In this document: positions 6,068 through 13,431 of the stretch, in pieces
Layout: every line of letters begins with the position of its first letter
How positions within the stretch are numbered: position 1 is the first letter of the stretch
DNA from: Lachnoclostridium sp. UBA1308
GTDB lineage: Bacteria > Bacillota > Clostridia > Lachnospirales > Lachnospiraceae
DNA length: 16,971 nt
Reading direction: 5' to 3'
NCBI GenBank assembly: GCA_002307215.1
Contig: DBTU01000059.1
Span: 1-16,971, forward strand
Notes under the pieces: generated by a model
The model's database searches: none
Seen by the model: the letters and a program-made list of their open reading frames with translations, nothing else
What the model was told of the DNA's origin: nothing
Program-made: the position numbers and the translations under genes

Positions 6068-6940
6068 ATGAAAGCTGCAGGGTATCTAACAAAATTTACT
6101 GATGAGGAAATGCGGGCGAATCTTAATAATTATTTAACACTACAACCGGGCTTCGATGCAAATCTTACCTTTTACAGAGAGTGTAAGCCTTCGTATAAAA
6201 ATGTTTCGAAATATGTTGCTTACTTTTATGAGTTTAACACGAGTGAGTCAAAAAATGTGTCAATACCTATTATTCCAGACGGATGTATGGATATAGTCTT
6301 TATTTTATCTAATCAGGAATATCATTCCTATATAGCCGGAACAGCATTGACTTTCAGCGGATTACTCGCAATCAAGAACAGATACGTAATTGGGATTCGC
6401 TTAAATCCGGGGGCATTTAAGATGTTTTTTGATATTGAACCTATTCAGATTTTATCACAGCAGATTCCGTTTAGAGCATGTTCCGGTGATATAAATGAAC
6501 AGCTTTATAGGGCAAAATCCTTTCGGGAGAGGGCAGATATTTTAGAAAGGTATTTAATCGCCCATATGAAGATTAGGGAAAAATATGAAATTATTCAGTA
6601 TTGTATCCAGCGTATGGTAGCATCAAAGGGACTGGTGAATATCAATACATTATCTGCGGAGGTAAATTATAGTACCAGATTCATCAATAATCTCTTTCGG
6701 GACTATATAGGTTTATCTCCAAAATATCTGGATGAAATAATAAAATTGCAAGCTACTGTTTTCCTGATTGCTAATTCAAATACTTCATTATGTGAAATTG
6801 CTTTTCAGTCCGGATTCTGTGACCAGTCACACATGAACAGATTAATCAGAAAATTTCTCGGAGAGCCTTCCAGTACACTTCTTAATAAGAAATTCTTTAC
6901 GGCTGAATATCATTCTCTCAATAATATATATTTTTTTTAA
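6068..6940 (+). CDS. AraC-family transcriptional regulator with DUF6597-like sensor domain
   Basis: Residues up to about 175 form the N-terminal sensor domain: YVAYFYEFNTS, the hallmark IIPDGCMDIVFIL (family pattern PDG-C-x-D), and GIRLNPGAFKMFF. The C-terminal hundred residues are the AraC DNA-binding domain with two helix-turn-helix units: INTLSAEVNYSTRFINNLFR, then SLCEIAFQSGFCDQSHMNRL and IRKFLGEPSS. The frame is open from 5969, but a terminator occupies 5997-6034, and ATG at 6068 has GAGG five bases ahead, so I start there (290 residues). It is transcribed toward the aminotransferase gene and lies directly before it, so it is a likely activator of that operon, responding to a small molecule. 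That target is inferred from position only. Confidence 0.8.
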   Translation: MKAAGYLTKFTDEEMRANLNNYLTLQPGFDANLTFYRECKPSYKNVSKYVAYFYEFNTSESKNVSIPIIPDGCMDIVFILSNQEYHSYIAGTALTFSGLLAIKNRYVIGIRLNPGAFKMFFDIEPIQILSQQIPFRACSGDINEQLYRAKSFRERADILERYLIAHMKIREKYEIIQYCIQRMVASKGLVNINTLSAEVNYSTRFINNLFRDYIGLSPKYLDEIIKLQATVFLIANSNTSLCEIAFQSGFCDQSHMNRLIRKFLGEPSSTLLNKKFFTAEYHSLNNIYFF

Positions 6941-6976
6941 AGTATTCCGTTTTATTCTATTTTTTCAAAATAAATA

Positions 6977-7006
6977 TTGTTAAACTCCTTAATATACATA
7001 TATGTA
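6977..7006 (+). promoter_or_regulatory. Possible promoter of the aminotransferase operon
   Basis: TTGTTA (6977-6982) followed by TATATG (16-base spacer) or TATGTA (18-base spacer) is the only acceptable promoter-like pair between the AraC-like stop and the terminator hairpin. The match is weak, as expected for an activator-dependent promoter. Confidence 0.3.
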
Positions 7007-7008
7007 GG

Positions 7009-7044
7009 GAGCAAAGATGCCGAAAGGCGTTTTTGCTCTTTTTT
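7009..7044 (+). terminator. Terminator or attenuator right before the aminotransferase gene
   Basis: GAGCAAAGATGCC (7009-7021), a GAAA tetraloop and GGCGTTTTTGCTC (7026-7038) form a 13-bp stem with two G-U pairs, followed by six T residues. Only 32 bases separate the T run from the start codon at 7077, including the ribosome binding site AAGAAGGAG. Either it ends the AraC-like transcript, leaving almost no room for a promoter, or it is a leader attenuator. Confidence 0.85.
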
Positions 7045-7076
7045 AGTGTAAAACAACTTGAGAAAGAAGGAGCAGT

Positions 7077-8444
7077 ATGTTTATTAAGGAAAAAAGTAAG
7101 GCTTTATCAGTAAGGTTTGATGAATTATATCCCGGAGGACATTCTAAATTCAGAGAGCCCTTTGATGTTACAACTCACAAGGTATTCATAAAGAAAGCAT
7201 ATGGATCACGTGTGTGGGATGTGGATGACAATGAATATGTTCAGTTTAATGACGCTTTTGGGCCTAGTATTCTTGGTCATGCAAATCCGGAGCTTGTAAA
7301 GGCTCTGACAGATTTAATCGAAAACTCTGCAACGATTGTTGGTTCAAACTGCTTATTTGGTGAGGATGACATTAAGTTTGCAGAAGCAATTATTCGTGAT
7401 GTTCCCTGCGCGGAGGCAGTAAAAGTGCAGGTGACAGGCTCTGAGGCGGTGCAGATGGCTATCAGAATGGCAAGGGCATATACGGGTAAAAGCATCGTAA
7501 TAAGATTTTCGGATCATTACCATGGCTGGTTTGATAATGTTTTTGGCGGACTTTTGAATACCGACAGAGAGACAATACCATATCAACAGGAAGGGGATGA
7601 TTTAATAGATGATCATTGGACCTCGGGACGCTTCCCCGGATGTGTGAATGAGACCTATGTATTACCCTGGAATGATTTTGAAAGATTAGAAGAAACCTTT
7701 GAAAAATATCATCAGGAAATAGCAATGATCCATTTTGAAGCTATGGTCTGCAATACGCTGGGTCTGTTTCCGAAGCCCGGATTTATAGAAAAAATCAGAG
7801 AGTTATGTGATAAGTATAATGTTGTAATGAGCATTGATGAGGTAATTACAGGCTATCGGCTGGGTCTTGGGGGCGCTCAGAAGTTTTTTGGCGTTACTCC
7901 TGATCTTGCGACCTTTGCAAAAGCAATAGGCGGAGGGATACCGGTGTCCTGTGTGGTTGGAAAAAGGAGATTTTTTGAAGCATTTGACAGCGGACTTAAG
8001 GGACCTGGTACCTTTAATGGATATGCGCTTGGGATGAGAGCAGCGGCAACCACTTTGTCAATTCTTGAGAAAAACAATGGAGAAGGCTATGAGAGGAGAC
8101 AGAAAATTCAGGATTATATTACAGAAGGGCTTCTTAAAACGGCGGAGCAATATCAGATACCGCTTAGAATAACAGAAGCACCCGGTGTGTTCTTTACAAT
8201 ATTCGGTATGGCAGGAGGTAAAAAGCCGGTATATACAGTTGGGGAGGCAGTTGAGGGAGGCTGGAATCCTAAAATGTTTACGGAATTTAGAAAATATATG
8301 CAGAGCGAAGGAATCATTATGCTTCCGGGTGAAAGATGGTATATCGATATTGCACATACGATGGAAGATGCTGATTGGGTATTAAATGCGGCAAAAATCA
8401 GTATGAAAAAGCTGGCAGCCGATATAAGCAGCGGAAAATTTTAG
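7077..8444 (+). CDS. Class III PLP aminotransferase (glutamate-1-semialdehyde aminomutase-like)
   Basis: A 455-residue fold-type I PLP enzyme. Visible signatures: GPSILGHANPE near residue 62, VTGSEAVQMAIRMARAYTGK (phosphate-binding and helix region), HYHGWFDN, SIDEVITGYRLG with the PLP-nitrogen-binding Asp254, and FAKAIGGGIPVS with the Schiff-base Lys282. The closest well-known relatives are glutamate-1-semialdehyde 2,1-aminomutases, but no haem-pathway gene is near; this family also includes amino-acid racemases/epimerases and transaminases of omega- or beta-amino acids. Next to an amino-acid permease and amide hydrolases, a catabolic transaminase or racemase is more likely than haem synthesis. 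The start is fixed by AAGAAGGAG five bases upstream. The permease gene follows 40 bases later and is presumably co-transcribed. Substrate unknown. Confidence 0.85.
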   Translation: MFIKEKSKALSVRFDELYPGGHSKFREPFDVTTHKVFIKKAYGSRVWDVDDNEYVQFNDAFGPSILGHANPELVKALTDLIENSATIVGSNCLFGEDDIKFAEAIIRDVPCAEAVKVQVTGSEAVQMAIRMARAYTGKSIVIRFSDHYHGWFDNVFGGLLNTDRETIPYQQEGDDLIDDHWTSGRFPGCVNETYVLPWNDFERLEETFEKYHQEIAMIHFEAMVCNTLGLFPKPGFIEKIRELCDKYNVVMSIDEVITGYRLGLGGAQKFFGVTPDLATFAKAIGGGIPVSCVVGKRRFFEAFDSGLKGPGTFNGYALGMRAAATTLSILEKNNGEGYERRQKIQDYITEGLLKTAEQYQIPLRITEAPGVFFTIFGMAGGKKPVYTVGEAVEGGWNPKMFTEFRKYMQSEGIIMLPGERWYIDIAHTMEDADWVLNAAKISMKKLAADISSGKF

Positions 8445-8484
8445 TTAAGCTGTTTTCCAATAAACTTGTAAAGGAGATAATAGA

Positions 8485-9879
8485 GTGAATGAAGCAAATA
8501 AGAATATGGTTCATGAAAAAAGCAAATTAAAAGCCAATTGTTTATCATTTGTTGAGGTTTTAGCACAATCTATTTCCAATATCGCACCCAGTGCTGTTCC
8601 TGTACTGGTAATACCGGCGGTATTCGCATTAACCGGTAACGGAACCTGGCTGACCCTTGTTTTTGCAATTGTAGTCGTAGCACTTGTTGGTCATCATATC
8701 AATCAGTTTGCCAGCAGATCGTCATCCCCTGGAGCTTTATATACGTTTGTATCGGAAGGACTTGGTTCATTTCCGGGATATATCGCCGGATGTGCGCTCA
8801 TTTTTGCCTATATGCTTGATATAAGTGCAGTAACTGCGGGCTTTGCCAATTATTTTAATATTACGGCAGGGTATCTGGGCTTACATATTTCACCCAAAAT
8901 ACTATTTCTGGTCTGTATCATATCTGCATGTATTATGGCATATAAGGATGTACAGATTTCCGCAAAGACAATGCTGATCTTTGAGGCGATTTCACTTAGT
9001 ACGGTATTGATACTGCTTATTATTGTTTTTATCAACAGCAATCATAAATTTGATATGCAGCAGCTTTCCCTGCAGGGAACATCAATATCAAGCATGAGAA
9101 TGGGACTGGTTCTTTCGTTTTTAGCCTTTGTTGGCTTTGAGGCGGCCACAACACTTGGCCATGAAGCTAAGAACCCTTTGAAAACAATACCCAGAGCAGT
9201 AATCGGAAGTGTCCTGTTTGTTGGTATCTTCTTTGTTATTTCAGCATATTGCGAGATTCTGGGCTTTTCAGGAAGTGAAACAGCGCTTAATGAATCGGCT
9301 TCACCTTTGTCAGAGCTTGCGGATATGAATGGCGTCGGATTTTTGGGTATTATCATCTCGATAGGTGCTACCCTGAGCTGTTGGTCCTGCGTAATAGCAT
9401 GCTTAATATCCGGTGCCAGAATAATTCTAACGATGGGCAGCAAGAATTATCTTCCGAAGGCAATTGCCAGAATTCATAAAGATAATAAAACTCCATATGT
9501 CGCAATCTTTGTACTTACCGCAATCGCATGCATCATAACTTTGGCATTATCGATTTTTGGTCTGGATGCAATTACCATTTTCTCGATTGCCGGGACAATC
9601 GCAACCTTCGGCTTCCTGGTGAATTATGCCATGATAGTGATTTCGGCACCTGTTTATCTATATAAAAGAAAAGAATTAAAGCCGATTCATATTGTTGTTT
9701 CAATTATCACATTTTTGCTCGTGCTGATACCCATTATCGGAAGTGTATATCCACTTCCGGCATATCCGTTTAGCCTGCTGCCTTTTATTTTCATGGCATG
9801 GATATTAATTGCTGTCCTTTGGTTTATGATTAATAAAAAGAAGTCTGCAGCCCAAAGCCGGGGGTTTGCGGCAGAATAG
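8485..9879 (+). CDS. APC-superfamily amino acid permease
   Basis: A 464-residue membrane protein with about twelve hydrophobic segments and no signal peptide. The first helix carries SISNIAPSAVPVLVIPAVFA, matching the AP-containing unwound helix 1 of APC transporters, and FASRSSSPGALYTFVSEGLG after helix 2 is the classic family loop (Arg-x-x-Ser-x-Gly-x-x-Tyr). SFLAFVGFEAATTLGHEAKN, followed by PLKTIPRA, in the helix 6-7 region is another family hallmark. It probably imports an amino acid or small amine by proton or ion symport. The start is GTG at 8485, since AAAGGAGAT is properly spaced and no ATG is in frame nearby. It lies 40 bases after the aminotransferase and ends convergently with the XRE-cupin regulator. 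Pairing with that enzyme suggests uptake of its substrate. Confidence 0.88.
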   Translation: MNEANKNMVHEKSKLKANCLSFVEVLAQSISNIAPSAVPVLVIPAVFALTGNGTWLTLVFAIVVVALVGHHINQFASRSSSPGALYTFVSEGLGSFPGYIAGCALIFAYMLDISAVTAGFANYFNITAGYLGLHISPKILFLVCIISACIMAYKDVQISAKTMLIFEAISLSTVLILLIIVFINSNHKFDMQQLSLQGTSISSMRMGLVLSFLAFVGFEAATTLGHEAKNPLKTIPRAVIGSVLFVGIFFVISAYCEILGFSGSETALNESASPLSELADMNGVGFLGIIISIGATLSCWSCVIACLISGARIILTMGSKNYLPKAIARIHKDNKTPYVAIFVLTAIACIITLALSIFGLDAITIFSIAGTIATFGFLVNYAMIVISAPVYLYKRKELKPIHIVVSIITFLLVLIPIIGSVYPLPAYPFSLLPFIFMAWILIAVLWFMINKKKSAAQSRGFAAE

Positions 9880-9971
9880 AAAGCAGCGGGACTAATGTCT
9901 GTTGATATGTTATACGGTAGATTTTTTATTGACAGAGGAAACATCAGGGTTTAATATTAACTCATAGTTAA

Positions 9972-10562
9972 TTAACCGTGGGTTAATATTCGTTCACCAT
10001 ATCCGATTAAAATAAGCTCGGCATCTCCGGCATTATAAAAATTGTGCTGCACTCCTGAATAGATGTACACACTGTCACCCTTGTCCAGAGTAAGTGTATC
10101 CTCTCCAATGCAGGCGGTAGCTGTTCCTTGAATGATGAAAACGCTAAAATCAAAATCAAGTGCAATTGATTTCTCGCAGGACCATTTTCCGGGAATCAGA
10201 GTAGTATGCATTCCAACGATACGGGTATTATCGCTACCGTCGGCAGAGTGAGGGGTGATAAACTCATATGCTGTTAATATCTCCGGCAGGACAAACTTTT
10301 TTCTGCTGTTCTGCCGAATAATATTGTATTTATGATCAGCGGTCTTTCTTATACCTGAGCCGGAGGTTTCTTCCTCCGTGAAAAGATCAAAGATTGGAAC
10401 CTCAAGACAATTACTGATACGCCTAAGCATATCCAGTGAGGGCTGCTTAAGACCTCGTTCTATCTGGGACAGATGACTGGAAGTACAACCTGTCATACTA
10501 CTAAGGTCTGATAGCGTATAACCCTTAGCTTTCCTGATTTGTTTCAGCTTCATAGTATTCAT
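9972..10562 (-). CDS. XRE-family regulator with C-terminal cupin domain
   Basis: Residues 5-60 are a lambda-repressor-type helix-turn-helix (IRKAKGYTLSDLSSMTGCTS, then HLSQIERGLKQPSLDMLRRI). A linker follows, then a cupin barrel at about residues 115-190 (IPGKWSCEKS, FSVFIIQGTATACIGEDTL, KGDSVYIYSGVQHNFYNAGD). The total of 196 residues is typical for XRE-cupin regulators such as PuuR, which sense small metabolites and repress amine or amino-acid catabolic genes. On its strand GGAGG lies seven bases before the ATG at 10562. It is divergent from the amidohydrolase gene and convergent with the permease, so it may control both flanking units. A 7-bp inverted repeat over its own -10 box suggests autoregulation. 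Confidence 0.87.
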   Translation of the reverse strand: MNTMKLKQIRKAKGYTLSDLSSMTGCTSSHLSQIERGLKQPSLDMLRRISNCLEVPIFDLFTEEETSGSGIRKTADHKYNIIRQNSRKKFVLPEILTAYEFITPHSADGSDNTRIVGMHTTLIPGKWSCEKSIALDFDFSVFIIQGTATACIGEDTLTLDKGDSVYIYSGVQHNFYNAGDAELILIGYGERILTHG

Positions 10563-10587
10563 GTTCTTTCCTCCAAATGAGATTCAA

Positions 10588-10629
10588 AAAGCTATTAATT
10601 ATACTAGCTTTGAAAACGAATAAAGTCAA
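10588..10629 (-). promoter_or_regulatory. Promoter and probable operator of the XRE-cupin gene
   Basis: Read on the minus strand, TATAAT (10598-10603) is a perfect -10 box about 36 bases ahead of the start codon; TTGACT (10624-10629) is the best -35 candidate, but with a long 20-base spacer. AAAGCTA (10588-10594) and TAGCTTT (10605-10611) form a perfect inverted repeat centred on the -10 box, a good place for a repressor dimer. The opposite promoter, for the amidohydrolase, is not clear; TATGAC and TATTTA 16 bases apart near 10653-10680 is a weak candidate. Confidence 0.5.
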
Positions 10630-10711
10630 TAGGCCCTTCAATTAATCTGGTTTATGACACTCAGCCCAAAACAATATTTATCAAAATTATTATGAAAGAG
10701 GAGATGTTATT

Positions 10712-12019
10712 ATGTCAAGCTATGCATTAACCAATTGCCGTCTCATCGATGGAATTAACCCTGGTTTTCGAGAAAACATGACCATATTGATAAACGGCGG
10801 TAAAATCAAGCAAATCGGAAGGAGCTCAGAGGTAGAAGTACCGGCAGCCTGTACCATTCAAGATATGGGAGGTAACTATGTTATGCCGGGACTAATCAAT
10901 GCTCATGCGCATTTATTCGGCAGCGGAAAGCCGATGAAAGCTATGAGCGGAGGCAAGGCGCAGAAGAAGCTGGTTAATATGTTAAGTACAAAAGTAGGGC
11001 GAAGAATTCTTGACAGCATGGTAAAAAGCAGTGCCCTGTCAGCACTTAATTCGGGTGTAACAACGATAAGAGCGGTGGGTGACTTACTATATTCCGATGT
11101 TAAGCTTAGAGACCTGATTGATTCCGACAAGCTGGAGGGACCAAGACTTTTAGTATCCGGACCCGCTATTTCCGTTACCGGCGGACATGGTGCCGGAAGC
11201 TTTGCTAATATCTCCGATTCTCCCTGGGAGGCCAGAAGGCTGGTACGTCAGAATGTCCGTGAACAGGTTGACTTTATTAAAATATGTGTTACCGGCGGAG
11301 TAACCGACAGCCGAAAGGTTGGTGAAGCCGGCCGGCTGGAAATGACACTGGAGGAAGTATCCGCGGTATGTGAAGAAGCACATAAAATAGGTTTTCTGGT
11401 GGCAGCCCACGCAGAAAGCACCGAAGGAGTACGGACTGCTTTGCTGGGGGGAGCAGATACCATTGAACACGGCGGAGTACTTGACCGAGAGATTATGGAT
11501 CTTTTCTTAAATAATCCCAGGTCGCTTCGCGGATATTCCTGTCTGATACCCACCCTTTATCCGGCAATTACCATATATAAGCTTAAGCCCGAGAAGACTC
11601 TGATGAACGCTGTCAGCATTGAAAATGCTCGGCTTGTGCTGGAAGGGATGGTTAAGGGTCTGGTTCAGGCCACGGAGGCAGGGATTCTGACCGGACTTGG
11701 TACTGACTCCTCCTGTCCCTTTGTTACCCAATACAATACATGGCGGGAGCTGGATTATATCGTTAAATATGCAGGGATATCCCCGGAAGCAGCGATTCAT
11801 AATGCCACGCGGGTCAATGCTAGGATTCTTGGAATTGACCATTTGACCGGTACACTGGAACCAGGGAAAGCCTCTGACCTGATCGTACTAAAGCATAATC
11901 CGTTAGCTGATTTAAGAGCACTTTCTGATGTCGTTATGGTAATGCGGGGAGAGCTGTTGCTTGATAAACCTAACATTAAAAAAATAGCTCAGGTGGAGGA
12001 AGCACTTGATTCCATCTAA
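10712..12019 (+). CDS. Metal-dependent amidohydrolase, prolidase/imidazolonepropionase-like
   Basis: A 435-residue amidohydrolase-superfamily enzyme with all binuclear-centre ligands: His65 and His67 in NAHAHLF, the carboxylated-lysine candidate Lys190 in FIKICVTGG, His233 in AAHAES, His253 in IEHGG, and Asp332 in LGTDSS. N-terminal and C-terminal strands (ALTNCRLIDG; GTLEPGKASDLIVLKHNPLA) build the small beta-sandwich of this family. Relatives cleave Xaa-Pro or other N-acyl amino acids and cyclic amides. The protein has no signal peptide, so it acts in the cytosol. AGAGGAG precedes the ATG by eight bases. It is the first gene of a row with the CapA-like and serine hydrolase genes and diverges from the XRE-cupin gene. 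The TGGHGAG segment near residue 149 is typical of the prolidase-like subgroup. Substrate not determined. Confidence 0.85.
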   Translation: MSSYALTNCRLIDGINPGFRENMTILINGGKIKQIGRSSEVEVPAACTIQDMGGNYVMPGLINAHAHLFGSGKPMKAMSGGKAQKKLVNMLSTKVGRRILDSMVKSSALSALNSGVTTIRAVGDLLYSDVKLRDLIDSDKLEGPRLLVSGPAISVTGGHGAGSFANISDSPWEARRLVRQNVREQVDFIKICVTGGVTDSRKVGEAGRLEMTLEEVSAVCEEAHKIGFLVAAHAESTEGVRTALLGGADTIEHGGVLDREIMDLFLNNPRSLRGYSCLIPTLYPAITIYKLKPEKTLMNAVSIENARLVLEGMVKGLVQATEAGILTGLGTDSSCPFVTQYNTWRELDYIVKYAGISPEAAIHNATRVNARILGIDHLTGTLEPGKASDLIVLKHNPLADLRALSDVVMVMRGELLLDKPNIKKIAQVEEALDSI

Positions 12020-12026
12020 AATAAAG

Positions 12027-12042
12027 GGAGGACAATTCCTCC
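12027..12042 (+). promoter_or_regulatory. Small intergenic hairpin that hides an SD-like sequence
   Basis: GGAGGA and TCCTCC pair perfectly around CAAT, eight bases after the amidohydrolase stop. The left arm is a Shine-Dalgarno-like sequence with no start codon at a suitable distance. No T run follows, so it is not a terminator; it may stabilise the mRNA end or separate the two genes translationally. Confidence 0.35.
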
Positions 12043-12085
12043 GGACTAGGTGTCAAAATATTATAACTATCTAAGGAGGAATATT

Positions 12086-13411
12086 ATGTCTGCCGCATTA
12101 TTAAAATTTATTTGCCGGATTAACTGGCTGTTGCATATGAATAAGTTCAAATACTCCCGGAAATCCGAGGGAAATGCAGAGTTTATGAGCTTTGGCGAAA
12201 AGCTGTGGTGGGGCTATAAATACTTCTTTCATCCCGTGGAAAAGGCTGAAAAAGGAAAGCATATTGAAGAATATTTTAAAAAGCAGGATTTTAACTTCAC
12301 TTTACCGCAGGGCTTTGAAGAAACCTCACAAATCAGCCTTACAGCGGGAGGAGATATCCTAGCTTCTCATCATATACGAACGGATAACACTTTAAAATTA
12401 TGGGAGGAAGCTGAGGATTTCCTGTTTGCTTCCGATATTTGCTGTGCTAATCTTGAAACACCGGTGGTTCCGTCGGTATCCGCAAGCTTTGTTCCTAAGA
12501 ATATACTCAAAGCTCCTGCCCTTAACAATACTCCCGAGGTCTTTGATCTGTTTTACCAAGAAGGCAAGAGGATGAATTTCTTTTCCACTGCCAATAATCA
12601 CTGCTTCGATATGGGTGAGGCAGGATTATTGGAAACACTGGATTTTCTGGATAAGAAGGGCTGTCCCCATGTAGGAACAGCAAGCTCCGAGCAGCAAAGA
12701 GATGCATTCCCGGTTATCACGAAAAACGGAATCAGGATTGCCTTCCTCTCCTATACCTTTTCCACCAACGGAAAACCAATACCTGTGGGTAAGGACTACC
12801 TTGCTAACTATATAAGGCTTAACCGCCCGGATTGTGATATTTCATTGATAAAAAAGCATGTTCAGATGGCAAAAACAGAGCGGCAGGCGGATGTCGTTAT
12901 TGCCTGCATTCACTGGAGCCTGGAATTTGAGGCATACCCAATCCAAAACGTAATCAATATGGGTCATGAGCTGATGTCGTTAGGGATAGATATTATCGTA
13001 GGGAATCACGCGCATGGGATTCAACCGATGGAAAAGTATACCTTTCTTGATCCGTATTCGGGAATTGAGAAGCAGGGAATCATTATTTATGCCCTGGGAG
13101 ATATGATCTCCTGTCATGAGCATATCCCGAATTCGCGTCTGAATAATCTGGCCCGTTTGAAGATATCGAAGGGAAGAATAGATCAGAAGCAAGTAACAAT
13201 AATATCGGATATCAAAATCAGACCCATGTATATCTATTCCAAAATGGAAGAAGATAAATGTATTGATTTCAGACTTTTGAATTTTGCCGGATTACTGAAG
13301 GAGATCAGACAAAATACAAATCGCATGAATTTTGATGAAGCGGGCATTCAGGAGCTGAAGCGGCTGGAGGAGTTAATGCACAAGCTGCTGCATATAGAAA
13401 TTATTGAATAA
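12086..13411 (+). CDS. CapA-family protein (metallophosphoesterase fold)
   Basis: From about residue 83 the protein shows the CapA/PGA_cap domain: ISLTAGGDILASHH with the metal-ligand GD, CANLETPV, STANNHCFDMGEAGLLETLD (the Asn-Asn-His signature), VIACIHWSLE, IIVGNHAHGIQPME and IIIYALGDM. These are the metal-binding motifs of the calcineurin-like fold. CapA was named from poly-gamma-glutamate capsule synthesis, but no CapB, CapC or CapE partner is here. The first 80 residues lack the usual signal or membrane anchor (one weakly hydrophobic stretch only), so this one may be cytoplasmic and act as a hydrolase. ATG at 12086 is chosen because AAGGAGG lies six bases before it; an open frame from 12050 has no such site. 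It sits 66 bases behind the amidohydrolase and 20 before the serine hydrolase. Confidence 0.85.
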   Translation: MSAALLKFICRINWLLHMNKFKYSRKSEGNAEFMSFGEKLWWGYKYFFHPVEKAEKGKHIEEYFKKQDFNFTLPQGFEETSQISLTAGGDILASHHIRTDNTLKLWEEAEDFLFASDICCANLETPVVPSVSASFVPKNILKAPALNNTPEVFDLFYQEGKRMNFFSTANNHCFDMGEAGLLETLDFLDKKGCPHVGTASSEQQRDAFPVITKNGIRIAFLSYTFSTNGKPIPVGKDYLANYIRLNRPDCDISLIKKHVQMAKTERQADVVIACIHWSLEFEAYPIQNVINMGHELMSLGIDIIVGNHAHGIQPMEKYTFLDPYSGIEKQGIIIYALGDMISCHEHIPNSRLNNLARLKISKGRIDQKQVTIISDIKIRPMYIYSKMEEDKCIDFRLLNFAGLLKEIRQNTNRMNFDEAGIQELKRLEELMHKLLHIEIIE

Positions 13412-13431
13412 TAAAGGAGATTATTATACTT

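Noticed and set aside
7077..8444. Haem-biosynthetic hemL
   Set aside because: The protein is of the same family, but no hem gene is near and the neighbours are an amino-acid permease and amide hydrolases, so I kept only the family name.
9042..9443. 133-codon frame on the minus strand inside the permease
   Set aside because: It is the antisense shadow of conserved transmembrane coding; there is no ribosome binding site and the protein text is not credible.
9951..9985. TTAACT-CAT-AGTTAA hairpin between permease and XRE-cupin gene as bidirectional terminator
   Set aside because: The stem is only six A/T-rich pairs with no proper T run on either side; too weak to call.
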